Shown here piece after piece: positions 37,863 to 47,247 of a stretch of DNA of 64,000 bases. The notes beneath the pieces are model-generated. The model was given only the letters and a program-made list of their open reading frames with translations, ran no database searches and was not told where the DNA came from. The stretch's first letter is position 1. Each line of letters begins with the position of its first letter. This DNA is from Phytohabitans flavus (lineage in GTDB: Bacteria > Actinomycetota > Actinomycetes > Mycobacteriales > Micromonosporaceae), in the NCBI RefSeq assembly GCF_011764545.1, contig NZ_AP022870.1, positions 5,998,001-6,062,000 of the forward strand. Direction: 5' to 3'. The translations under genes and the position numbers were made by a program.

Positions 37863-38723
37863 TCAGCCGAAACGGCCGTTGACGTAGTCGGAGGTACGAG
37901 GGTCCTGCGGATGGTCGAACATCGCCGACGTCGCCCCGTGCTCCACGATCACCCCAGGCGTCCCCTGCGAGGCGAGGAAGAACGCGCATAGGTGCGAGAC
38001 CCGGGCGGCCTGCTGCATGTTGTGCGTGACGATGACGATGGTCACCTCGTGGACCAGCTCCGCGATGGTCTCCTCGATACGCCGCGTGGACGTGGGGTCG
38101 AGGGCTGAGCATGGCTCGTCCATGAGCAGCACCCGCGGGCGTACGGCGAGCGAGCGGGCGATGCAGAGTCGCTGCTGCTGCCCACCGGAGAGTGCCCCGC
38201 CCGGCTGGCGCAGCCGGTCGCGGACCTCTTTCCAGAGGCCCGCCTTCGTCAGCGTCTCCTCCACCAGGTCGTCCCGGTCGCTCCGGGAGACCCTGAGTCC
38301 GGTGAGCTTCAGCCCGGCCACGACGTTGTCGTAGATGGACATCGCCGGAAACGGGTTGGGCTTCTGAAACACCATGCCTACCTGGCGGCGGGCGTCGGTG
38401 ATGCGTCGCTCGGCGGAGTACAGGTCACGCCCGTCCAGCAACACCTCGCCGGCCAGCGACGCGCTCGGCACGAGCTCGTGCATCCGGTTGAGGATCCGCA
38501 GGAACGTCGACTTGCCACACCCCGACGGGCCGATCAGCGCGGTCACCTTGCCAGCCGGCATGGTCAGCGACACCCGGTCGAGCACCTTGTGGTCGCCGAA
38601 CCAGGCGGAAATCGACCGCGCGTCCAGGCTCGCCAGCCCGTCCGCGTTCGGCCGGGGTACGGGCGCGGTCGCGGCGACCGGCGGACCGAGGTCGATCACG
38701 GTCGAGTCGTCGAGCTTGGCCAC
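37863..38723 (-). CDS. pstB: Phosphate ABC transporter ATP-binding protein
   Basis: 286 residues. Walker A IGPSGCGKSTFLRILNRMHE is the characteristic PstB form, with MVFQKPNPFPAMSIYDNVVAG, signature LSGGQQQRLCIARSLA and Walker B VLLMDEPCSALDPTST. An unusual 30-residue N-terminal extension precedes the domain. GTG start with AAAGGA upstream. In this locus pstB is separated from pstC/pstA/pstS by genes for surface proteins and a sortase-like protein. Confidence 0.95.
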   Translation of the reverse strand: MAKLDDSTVIDLGPPVAATAPVPRPNADGLASLDARSISAWFGDHKVLDRVSLTMPAGKVTALIGPSGCGKSTFLRILNRMHELVPSASLAGEVLLDGRDLYSAERRITDARRQVGMVFQKPNPFPAMSIYDNVVAGLKLTGLRVSRSDRDDLVEETLTKAGLWKEVRDRLRQPGGALSGGQQQRLCIARSLAVRPRVLLMDEPCSALDPTSTRRIEETIAELVHEVTIVIVTHNMQQAARVSHLCAFFLASQGTPGVIVEHGATSAMFDHPQDPRTSDYVNGRFG

Positions 38724-38747
38724 GGCACTATCCTTTCTGGACTGTCG

Positions 38748-39755
38748 CTAGAGGAGGTTGGGCAGGAGACGCGCGGCCTGGTCGGCGATGGCCAGCCCCA
38801 AGGCGAGCAGGACGGGTGCACCGACGACCCAAGCCTGCCAACCGCCCCAGCGGGCGCGCAGGTAAGTGATCGCCAGAGTGGCGAGGAGCAACGCCTGAGC
38901 CCAGAGCATAAGCGGCGTCCACGCGCCCTGGTCAGTGGCCAACGCGGCCTCCGCGGGCGGGAGCGACGCGGCGTTGAACTTGCGGGCCGGCGTCGGCTGG
39001 ACCGTGCTGACCAGGTCGGCGTCGACCCGCACGAGATCCTGCGGGACGAACGGGGATCCGTCCGCCGTGACTAGCGTTATCCGCCCCTTGCCCTCGGTCA
39101 GCGGCGGCGGCGCGGGCTCGCCGGGGTAGCGCAGCCCGCGTACCCGGTACTCGTGCGTGCCCTGCCCGGTCGTCGCCGTGATCCGGTCACCGGGCAGCAG
39201 CAGGTCCAGGTCGCGGAACGGACCTCCGTACGCCGCCCGCCGGCCCATCACGACGGCGGTGCCGGCCTGTCCGGGCAGCACACTGTCCCGGCGGTGCCCC
39301 GGACCCTTCTGGAGCACGTCGCCGCGGGTTCCTTCGAAGACGACGGTCCGCAGGCCGACCGCCGGGATCTCGAGCACGGCGACCGCCGAGCCCGGCTCGA
39401 CGAGGCGCTCGGTGCCTTCCTCGGCGCCGTCCGTGAACTCCAGCCGGGTCTGCCCCACCGGCGCGGTACCCCGGGCGAGTTCGGCGCGGAAGTCGGCAAA
39501 GGCCGTCTGCTGGTTGCGCTGATACTGAAGCTGCGAAATCACCGTCAGGTGGACGACGAAGCCCAGCGTCACCGCGGCGAGAATGCTCAACGCGATGCCC
39601 GGTACCTGGAGCGCCAGCACGATCACCGGGGAATCAGGCCGTCGTGGTGGTGGCGTCGCGGCCGGCGGCGCGGGCGCGGAGGGCGGCGGCGGGACCGGAG
39701 CCGCCGGCTCGCGAGGCGTACTCGCGGCCGGCGGCTCGTGCATCGTGATGGTCAT
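38748..39755 (-). CDS. Sortase-fold membrane protein lacking catalytic His and Cys
   Basis: 335 residues: Pro-rich cytosolic start, membrane helix (VPGIALSILAAVTLGFVVHL), then a class E/F-like sortase domain (VLEIPAVGLRTVVFEGT, GPGHRRDSVLPGQAGTAVVMG, GGPFRDLDLLLPGDRITA, YRVRGLRYPG, ITLVTADGSPF, DLVRVDADL). In active sortases the first core reads GHR and the second TLxTC; here they read VVMGRRAAYGG and LVTADG, so His is Arg and Cys is Ala. The Arg near LVRV remains. Two more membrane helices end the protein. Start overlaps the LAxTG protein stop (ATGA). Probably a structural or binding sortase homologue. Confidence 0.83.
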   Translation of the reverse strand: MTITMHEPPAASTPREPAAPVPPPPSAPAPPAATPPPRRPDSPVIVLALQVPGIALSILAAVTLGFVVHLTVISQLQYQRNQQTAFADFRAELARGTAPVGQTRLEFTDGAEEGTERLVEPGSAVAVLEIPAVGLRTVVFEGTRGDVLQKGPGHRRDSVLPGQAGTAVVMGRRAAYGGPFRDLDLLLPGDRITATTGQGTHEYRVRGLRYPGEPAPPPLTEGKGRITLVTADGSPFVPQDLVRVDADLVSTVQPTPARKFNAASLPPAEAALATDQGAWTPLMLWAQALLLATLAITYLRARWGGWQAWVVGAPVLLALGLAIADQAARLLPNLL

Positions 39756-41449
39756 TCCTTGTCGTCCGGCCAGTTCACCGGCTGGGGCTCCGGGCGCCGG
39801 CGGCGGGTGAAGAGCATCGTGCCCGCGCCAGCCCCGATCAGGGCGAGGCCAGACGCGCCGATCGCGATCAGCGGGGCGCCGGTGCTGGCCAGGTTGCCAC
39901 CACCGTTGCCGTCGCCATCTCCGTCACCGTCCCCGTCACCATCACCATCTCCGTCGCCGTCGCCATCCCCGTCACCATCTCCGTCATCGGTGGCGGTAAT
40001 CACGTACGTCCGCGCGGCGGAGGTCGAGGGTTGGAACGCGGTGGCGTCGGTGGGCGTGAAGACGGCGGTCAGCTGGTGTGTGCCGACTGCGAGCGCGCTC
40101 GCGACGACGGTAGCCGCGCCGTTGTTCACAGTCACGTCCGCGCCGATCTGGGTGGAGCCGTCCATGAAGCGCATGATGCCGGCGGCGGTGCTCGGGGTCA
40201 CCGTGGCGCTCAGCGCCACGGGCGTGCCCTGCACCTGCGGCGACCCCGGGTTCGTCACCAGAGCCGTCTGCGTCGCGACGGCTCCGGCCGGTGCCTCACC
40301 GATCCGGTATGCGCTCTTCACTCCGACGGACGTGCCGACCGTGTCCTCTTCCCCCTCCGCCGGGGTGAACCCCGCCTCGAATGTGTACAGACCGTCCGCG
40401 AGACCCGAGACCGTCGCCTCCGCCGTCCCGTCGGTCAGGGGAACGGTGTCGATGACCGTCGTGGCGGAGCCGGCGGTGTCGGGCTTGTACCGGAACTCGA
40501 TCGTGCCGCCCGTCGGCTTCTCTACCGTACTCGTGAAGATCACCGAGGCGGACAAAGCGACTTCGGACCCGGACGGGGCCTGGTTCTCCGGCGTGACGGT
40601 CAGCGCGGTCGTCGTCGGCCGCTCGTCTCCCGGGAACAGGACGATCTCGACGTCCGCGGAGGTCGATGCCAGAAATGCGTTTGAGTCGGTGGGGGTGAAG
40701 GCGGCACTGACCAGATAGGTCGTGCTGCTGGCGCCGATCACGGGCAGATGGGCCTCGGCGTTCGGCAGGGTCGCCTTCCCATCCGCGCCGACCGCCACCG
40801 GGTCGCCGATGTTCTCCACCACCGTGGTGCCCGCGCGCTTCCGGCGGAACTGGACGGGACCCGCGGCCGACGGCGGGTCGATTGTGGCGGTGAGGGTGAT
40901 CGGCGTACCTTCCGGCACCGCGCCGGACGGCTCGGCGGTCACGGTCGTGGTGGTCGGTTCGGCCGTGCCGCAGCTGGCGGCCGTCGTCCACGTCGTGCCG
41001 TCACAGATCAGGATCGGGAGCTGGAACTCGTCCACGTGCCGGCCAGCGGTCAGGCTGAAGCACTCCATGATGATCAAGTAGGTGGTCTCGGTCGGCGGCG
41101 CACCGAGAGCCTGGCTCAGTGACCGGTTCGGCGCGATCGTCACCGGCGCCTGGTCGTACCCGCCGCCACCGAGCGGACGGCCCAGGTTCTGGTACGGACC
41201 GCCCACCGGGCCGACCCGCAGACCCGCGTTCTCTCCGAACGTGGCCGGGCACGCCCGCTCCGACGTCGCCGAGGCGAACATCGGCGAGGCATCGATGGTG
41301 CCGTTGGTTGGTGTGATCGTGATGGTGCCGAGCGAGGCCGCCTGCGCCGGAGTGGCGAACGCGAGGACGACGCCGGTCGCCAACACACCGCTGGACAGAA
41401 GGGTCGCCAATGCCAGCGCGAACCAGCTGCGACGTCGTTGCCTACTCAT
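39752..41449 (-). CDS. Ig-like repeat surface protein with LASTG sorting signal
   Basis: 565 residues. Signal peptide (LALATLLSSGVLATGVVLAFATPAQA); the N-terminal domain shared with the three other paralogues (CPATFGENAGLRVGPVGGPYQN, ECFSLTAGRHVDEFQLPILI); three Ig-like Big_3_5 domains; a run of alternating Asp-Gly (about residues 495-525); and the C-terminal sorting signal LASTG, hydrophobic segment and RRRRPEP. LAxTG is the class E sortase motif. The neighbouring sortase-like protein cannot cleave by the usual mechanism, so another sortase must anchor it. No WxL end, unlike its paralogues. Confidence 0.83.
   Translation of the reverse strand: MSRQRRRSWFALALATLLSSGVLATGVVLAFATPAQAASLGTITITPTNGTIDASPMFASATSERACPATFGENAGLRVGPVGGPYQNLGRPLGGGGYDQAPVTIAPNRSLSQALGAPPTETTYLIIMECFSLTAGRHVDEFQLPILICDGTTWTTAASCGTAEPTTTTVTAEPSGAVPEGTPITLTATIDPPSAAGPVQFRRKRAGTTVVENIGDPVAVGADGKATLPNAEAHLPVIGASSTTYLVSAAFTPTDSNAFLASTSADVEIVLFPGDERPTTTALTVTPENQAPSGSEVALSASVIFTSTVEKPTGGTIEFRYKPDTAGSATTVIDTVPLTDGTAEATVSGLADGLYTFEAGFTPAEGEEDTVGTSVGVKSAYRIGEAPAGAVATQTALVTNPGSPQVQGTPVALSATVTPSTAAGIMRFMDGSTQIGADVTVNNGAATVVASALAVGTHQLTAVFTPTDATAFQPSTSAARTYVITATDDGDGDGDGDGDGDGDGDGDGDGDGDGNGGGNLASTGAPLIAIGASGLALIGAGAGTMLFTRRRRPEPQPVNWPDDKE
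39904..39992 (-). repeat. Asp-Gly coding hexanucleotide repeat
   Basis: About 14 imperfect GACGGN/GATGGN units encode an Asp-Gly run just before the LASTG anchor. Likely an acidic, flexible wall-spanning linker, possibly cation-binding; prone to length variation. Confidence 0.7.
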
Positions 41450-41475
41450 CGCTCACTTTCCTCCGGGTTGGTGAT

Positions 41476-41504
41476 GTCCGGGCGGCCTTGTGGGCCGCCC
41501 GGAC
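41476..41504 (-). terminator. Terminator between PstS-like gene and LASTG protein gene
   Basis: Perfect 12-bp arms (GTCCGGGCGGCC and complement) with a 5-nt loop, 19 nt past the stop of the 41523-42730 gene on the minus strand. Confidence 0.7.
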
Positions 41505-41522
41505 CTCAGATTTGGTACGTGA

Positions 41523-42730
41523 TCAGCTGTTGAACCGGAGGTCGGTGTAGCCGCAGTTCGCCTCCAGAGGGCTGGAGAACGTGCCGCGGTAGCCGAAACC
41601 GAACAGCTCGATGACACGCCGCGGCTGGCCGTTGACGGTCACCGTGTCGCTGCACACCGCCGAGTTGATGCCGACGAACGTGCTGGCGATGGTCGCGTTG
41701 CCCAGGTCAGCCGTGGGAACGACGTTGTAAACGTCCCGGCGGAACGGAGCCGGGAAGTTGACGTTCAGCACGCCGTTGACGACCGGCTCCGTGTTGGGAA
41801 CCGAGGTGGTGCTCATGGCAACCGGGTGGGCGAAGCCACGCCGGTCCGCCACGACCACCGGCGGCAGGGCGGCCTCGATGACCGCGTGGTTGGTCTGCGC
41901 GACGTACTGACCGGCCGAGAACGGAACAACGTGGGTCAGGTTCCCGTTCAGGACGGTGCCGTCGTGCTCCTGCACCCGGGGGTGCACCGGGATGGCGGGG
42001 GTGGTGATGTTGTTGTCCTGGTCCACCGCCATGCAGGGGTAGTCACCAGCGTTGATCTCGTTCTCGGTGATAGCCATACGAGCCGGCTGGATCCAGAAGT
42101 CCCAGGTGCCCGAGCCGGTCTGGATCATCCGCGGCACGACGGCGTTGCCGGCGACCCGGGTGTCGAAGCACTTGTACACGCGCTGGATCTGCGCGAACGA
42201 CCACGCGAACGGCAGGTCACCCTGCTCGTGCACGGCCAGCGTCACCGCGTCCACACCCGCGGGATGTAGGTGTAGGCGCCGGTGGTCGACGGGGTGCTGC
42301 CGCCGCCGTAGCTCGACGAGCGAGCGAAGTCGACGCAGCCCTGAACGTTCACGCCGGTAACGGCCGGGTACTGGCCGGGCGTGCCCGGGCCGGCACCGTC
42401 AAGGTCCTCGCCCTCGGACGCGCGCAGCGCCTGGCGGCCCGCACCGGAGCCGTTCGGCCGCGAGAACGAGCAGCCGGTCGCCTTGGTCTTGATGGTGGTG
42501 GTCCCGCCCGCCGGCGGACGGGCGTCCCACGAAGCGACGATATCGCCGGCACCGAGCGCCTCGCCGAGGCCGTTGCCGAGGTCCTGCGTGGTGTCCGAGC
42601 CGACACCGGCCAGCTGGCGGAACTCGGTGGCCGGGTCCGGGTCCGCGACGGCCGGGGTGGCCGCCACGGCAAGCGCGACGACGGCGCTGACGCCGATCAC
42701 CGCCGCTCTGCCGATGGTCTTGACCTTCAT
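41523..42730 (-). CDS. Secreted PstS-like protein of unknown function, frameshifted
   Basis: About 402 residues after restoring one base at 42256-42258 (CGGGGTGTGGAC reading PRGVDAVTLAV). Signal peptide (AAVIGVSAVVALAVAATPAVA), then FRQLAGVGSDTTQDLGNGLGEAL, which resembles the substrate-binding-fold opening of PstS proteins (GAGST/SDTT loop). No membrane anchor or lipobox. ATG at 42730 has AAGGGAG upstream. A single PHO-like unit lies at 42919-42929. Could be a soluble phosphate- or oxyanion-binding protein; the specific ligand is inference. Confidence 0.68.
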
Positions 42731-42918
42731 ATGTGCTCCCTTTCTGCGGGACTCAGAGGCCTGGCGCGTAGGTTGAGCCGTAACCCAGACCTCCGGGCAA
42801 GACACTCAAGACTCGCCTCCATGCCAGACGAGCCGAAACGATCCTCGCGTCGCTGGACTGGCCACCGAAACCGATGCCAGACAAACGTTTCGCGCATGTG
42901 TCTCTCGCCAACACTTAG

Positions 42919-42929
42919 GCCGGATGAAC
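42919..42929 (-). promoter_or_regulatory. PHO-box-like unit
   Basis: Minus-strand GTTCATCCGGC about 190 nt before the PstS-like gene. Only one good 11-nt unit is seen, so support is modest. Confidence 0.4.
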
Positions 42930-42963
42930 AGAGGCTGGCGAATTAGCCCTTGCGCGAGGAGGG

Positions 42964-45577
42964 TCATTTTCTACCCGATCGGATGGCGAATCGCTGCATG
43001 ATCGGACCAGCGATGCCACCGACCAGTCCCATAATCAACGCGGCAATCAGCAGGAACCGGATGATCCCCAATGGACTACCCAGCGTCGATTGCGATTGCG
43101 CCGCAGGGGTCGCCGATGGTGGGGCACCGGGTGCCGGGGTACCGGGGACGGGGTGGCACCTTCGCTGGGCACGCCGCTGGGCGTCGGCGTCTCACTGGGC
43201 CCGGATCCGTTGTCCGCCGGTGGTGACGTTGGGTTCACCCAGTTTTCCAGCTGGCTCGCCGCGATCATCGTCTGCTCCCGGAACGAGGCCGGCAGCGGGA
43301 CGTAGCCCTGCGGCAACTGCCCCCACGCCTCACCCGGATCCTGGCCCGAGCCGGCGGCGTACCGCAGCAGCTTGGCGTACTCCCGCCGGGCGTCGGCCGC
43401 CTCACTGGTGTCGGCGATCGCGTAGGTCACGCTCGTCAGCGGGTACGCCCCCGGCGTCGCCCACGCCTTCACCGGGTCCACCACCTTCACGCCGTCCACC
43501 TGGCTCGCCACAGCGGTCGCGGCAGCGGCGCTCATCCCTTCCCTGGTAGCGGTCCGGCAGTCATCCGGCGGGAGAAGCGTGCCGGCCGCGTCCCGCTTGG
43601 GCTTGCAGAGCTGAGCGGTGAAAAGCCCGTACTTGGCCGCCGACGCGGAATCAGTGACCGACATGATGAACCGAGACCCAGCAGACTTTCGCGGGAGGTC
43701 GGAGAAGCGGCAGCACTCCGTGAGGTCCTGGGCCGGGGGAAGGAGGGGGAGCAGCGGCACTCCCTTTCCCTTCGTCTGGGCGCGGAGCGTCTGCAGCGCG
43801 GCCTCGCTCATCGAACCCATGTAGGGCCACTGGTCGAGCGCGCAAAGCAGAAAGTCGACATCGACCCCCTGGATCGGTACGAAGCGCCTCTCCTTGTAAC
43901 AGTCGGGATCAGCCTTCGGGAAGGTCTCCGGCGCGCTTGCGAACAGATCCTTGTACGCCGGGTTGACCCACATGCCGTTCTCGTCAGGTTTCTTGCCCTG
44001 GATCCACGCCTTCGCTTCCGGGTCGCTCAGAATCCACTGCCAAACCTCGCGCGCGGCCGTGGAGCTTCCGACAGCGACCATCAGACCGGCCAGAGTCGCC
44101 GTCTCCGACCTCGGCCAATCTTTAAATACCGGGTTGAGGGTCAGGAACTCCGGGTCATAGCGGATGCTGTTCGGGTTACCCGCGGTTTGATCGGGGTTCT
44201 CGCCAGGGATGCCGTCGCGCGGATAGCTCTGGGTGAGCAGCTTGGCCAGTAGCCGCGGGGTCAGCTTCAGGTCGGTCAACGCCAGCCCGTGCAGTCGCTG
44301 GATCTCCTCCGGTGGCGGCTGACCACTGACGTCTAGCGGGTTGATGATGTTGTAGTCGATGTTGATCGCGACCACGGTACTGGCAAGCGTCACAGGGGCG
44401 TGTACGACCGGCGGGTTACTGGAGACCACCGGATCGCCGCTGTAGACCAAGCCGGGTGCGCCCTCGAGCGGGCTGGTGACCTGCGTCGCCGCCTCGAAGT
44501 CACTGATGGCGGAGTAGCCGAAGATCGGGCCGTTGCCGGCGCACAGCACGGGCTGCCAGGACGTCACGGCCTCGGCCACCGCCTCGGTGCCGGCGGTGCG
44601 CCGCTCTGCCTTGTCGAGTGAGCAGCCGCCCTCGACAGGTGCGAAGTCCAGCGGCACGACGATCCGGTGCTTCCACAGCGCCGGCGTGAACGGCGAGCCG
44701 TGCACGGCTTTCTCAGTGGCATCGACGTCATCGCCGTTGTACGGGTTGTGGAATCCGCGCGGGACGATCACCAGGGAACAGGGGCGCGGCCCCAGCACAC
44801 CATCCGGTGCCCGGTACTGCGCCCCGCAGCCCAGGTTCGGTGAGAGCCGATCGTTCTGCACTTCGAAGGTCGCCCGGCCGGTACCGTCGGCGGCCGTCAA
44901 CGCGTACGGGTACTCGTTGGTGGAGTCCTTGGAGAAGTACCTGGTCATGACGTCGTAGTCAAGCTCGTCACGAGTGCCGAGCGAGGGGTCAGGAACCTTG
45001 CCGAACGGCTCGGCGGCGCTACCGTCCCGGGAGCTCTCGCCGGTCACCGACTTGAACGGCACCATCCTGGCGTCTTCCCGCACCCCGGTCTTCGTGGGCG
45101 TCTCGTCCGGGTCCCGGACCGGGTAGACGACGCCGTCGCCCTTGAAGATCGATCGCCGGCCGGCCTCCGCGCTCGACTCCGTACCACCCGCGCCGATGAG
45201 CGTCGGTTTATCGAGATCCATACCGAACGCGCAGGTCTCCCGGAAGTCCATCGCCGCCGGATTGCCCCAGCACTGCATCAACTGGAGGTAGTCCGTGCCC
45301 AGCGTGGAACGCCGGGTGTGGGCTTGGCGCCCGTCCAGGTCACGATGAGTGCTTCGTTCGTGAGGTTTCTGGTCTTGGAGACGGTGACGGCGAGGCCGCT
45401 GAAGTCTTCGAAGCCCTGCTTCGTGCCGCGCACGGTCACTGCCGAGCCGCCGTCGCCGCCCCCGCCGCCACCTCCTTCGGCCGCGCCCTGCGCCGGGTCG
45501 GCGGCCGGTTCGATGACGAAGAGCAGGCCGGCGGCGATCATGGCCACCAGGAACCCGGCGATACTCCGCCGGTTCAT
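42964..45577 (-). CDS. Large membrane-anchored PstS-like protein, twice frameshifted
   Basis: About 871 residues after restoring one base near 45306-45309 and one at 43136-43139. Signal peptide or anchor (GFLVAMIAAGLLFVIEPAAD), Gly-rich linker, a beta-rich first half, then a PBP-like half with VHAPVTLASTVVAINIDYN, LKLTPRLLAKLLTQSYP, LTSVTYAIADTSE and GQLPQGYVPLPASFREQ, which follow the order seen in PstS. Restoring the second base yields a Pro/Ser/Thr linker and a final membrane helix IIRFLLIAALIMGLVGGIAG ending at TGA 42964. Starts inside the end of pstS (ATGA). Confidence 0.72.
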
Positions 45578-47247
45578 ACCCGACCCCCGTCGTCGCGACG
45601 GCCCCGCAGCGCGTTGGCGAGCAGCGGCGGTCCGAGGATCAGCCCGAGGAAGACCAACCCGGCGATCACCATGATCGTGTGCCGGAGGCGCCAGCCACCC
45701 TCGCCCTCGAGGGAGACCGGCTCGGCCACGACCTGCTCGCCGTCGCCCGCGCCGCCGCCGTCGTTGCCGGCGGCCAAGCCGGTGTCCGGATCGATCGGCC
45801 CGGAGCTGGTCGGCGGACCGGTCGTGGCCGAGCCGTTTGGTCCGTTCCCGTCGCCGTCACCGTTGTTGTTGCCGTTGTTGTTGCCACCGGTCGCGCACCG
45901 GGCCGACGTCTTGACCGGGGTCTGCTCGGTACCGGCGGTCCCGGCCGGGTTCTGCCTCGACCCCTTCCGGTCGCACTCGGACGGCCGGGGGGCGGTTTGG
46001 AGCAGCACGTTCCGACCGCCGCGGAAGGTCGGGTTGTTGCAGCCGGCGACGTTGATGTTTCGGTCCTCCGCGCCGGGGATCCGGTGCACCTGGCTTATCC
46101 CGGCGTCCACGAGGTTTTTCGGCAGCGGCGAGTAGCCCAGGACCTCGGCCTGCTGCTGCCCCTCGCAGAGGAAGTAGTAGGCGAACAGGCCCAGCGTGTA
46201 TCCCTTGTCGACGGTCATGCTTGTCACGTCGAGTCGGTCGACCGGGATGATCATGTAGGAGTACGACGACAGCGGGTACGTCCGCGGGTCGTTGAACCGG
46301 TACACGCCGTCGAGGATCTGCGTCAGGTACGCCGGGCTGCTCTTGTTTTCGTTGATCTGGGCCTTGGTGAGCGCGACCGCCACGTTGGACGCGGTCGGCT
46401 CGGTGTAGTAACCGGCCTCGTTCAGCACCTTGGCCACGGGGAAGCGCGCGTTCTTGGCGTACGAGTACTCGACGTAGGTGATCGAGCCCTCGGCGTTGCT
46501 CTGCGAGACGTAGCCGGACACACCGTTCGAGCCGGTCTGCCCGATGAAGCCTTCATTGGACCGGTACGGGTACTGCGAGGTGAGGCCGCACGGCGACGGC
46601 TTGTTGAACTTCCGGCAGTAGGCGTCCCAGATCGACCCGTGCTCCTTGCTCATCCAGAGCGTGAACTGCGCGCTGGTGCCGGAGCCGTCCTGGCGGACCA
46701 CCGGCACGACCGACCGCGCGGGCAAGTTGAGCCCCGGGTTGTCGGCCACGATCGCTGGGTCGTTCCAGCGCTTGATCGCGCCCGTGAAGATCTTCGCGAT
46801 AACCTCGCCGGAAAGGCGCAGGTTGGTCACCCGGCGCCCGCCGATCCGCAGGTTGTACATGAACGCGGTACCGCCGGCCACGATCGGCATGTACGCGTAC
46901 GTGCGCGTGGGAGGCGGGTCGGTGCCGGCGAACCTGTCCGTCATCCCGTACGGGATTTCGGACACGCCGAAGTCGACGGTGCCCTGCTTGTAGCGGTTAC
47001 GGCCGTCCGTCGAGCCGCTCGCGTTGTAGTTGACCGTGATGCTGCGCGCGACGTTACGTCGCCAGTTCTCGATCGCGTTGGAGCTCCAGGTCGAACCCGC
47101 GCCGTTGATCGGCACCTTTCGCGGCGCTGGCGCGGGTGCGGCCGCCCCCGGCGCGGGTGGCCCGGCAAGAAAAACCAACATCAGTGCCGCGGTAGCGGCG
47201 ACGACGCGGGCCAGGCGGTGGGCCACGTCGGTCCACTTTCTGGTCAT
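45574..47247 (-). CDS. pstS: Phosphate-binding protein PstS-like with C-terminal membrane anchor
   Basis: 557 residues. Signal peptide (AAATAALMLVFLAGPPAPGA), then a PstS-type binding domain: INGAGSTWSSNAIENWRR, YNASGSTDGRNRY, DFGVSEIPYGM, LRLSGEVIAKIFTGAIKRWND, VVRQDGSGTSAQFTLWM and the late LGLFAYYFLCEGQ. After about residue 430 come an Asn/Gly/Asp-rich linker and a single membrane helix (TIMVIAGLVFLGLILGPPLL). Most PstS proteins are lipoproteins; this one uses a C-terminal helix. Overlaps pstA (ATGA). Confidence 0.9.
   Translation of the reverse strand: MTRKWTDVAHRLARVVAATAALMLVFLAGPPAPGAAAPAPAPRKVPINGAGSTWSSNAIENWRRNVARSITVNYNASGSTDGRNRYKQGTVDFGVSEIPYGMTDRFAGTDPPPTRTYAYMPIVAGGTAFMYNLRIGGRRVTNLRLSGEVIAKIFTGAIKRWNDPAIVADNPGLNLPARSVVPVVRQDGSGTSAQFTLWMSKEHGSIWDAYCRKFNKPSPCGLTSQYPYRSNEGFIGQTGSNGVSGYVSQSNAEGSITYVEYSYAKNARFPVAKVLNEAGYYTEPTASNVAVALTKAQINENKSSPAYLTQILDGVYRFNDPRTYPLSSYSYMIIPVDRLDVTSMTVDKGYTLGLFAYYFLCEGQQQAEVLGYSPLPKNLVDAGISQVHRIPGAEDRNINVAGCNNPTFRGGRNVLLQTAPRPSECDRKGSRQNPAGTAGTEQTPVKTSARCATGGNNNGNNNGDGDGNGPNGSATTGPPTSSGPIDPDTGLAAGNDGGGAGDGEQVVAEPVSLEGEGGWRLRHTIMVIAGLVFLGLILGPPLLANALRGRRDDGGRV

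Noticed and set aside
39904-39992. Short regularly spaced repeats as a CRISPR-like array
   Set aside because: They are in-frame hexamer repeats coding Asp-Gly within a surface protein.
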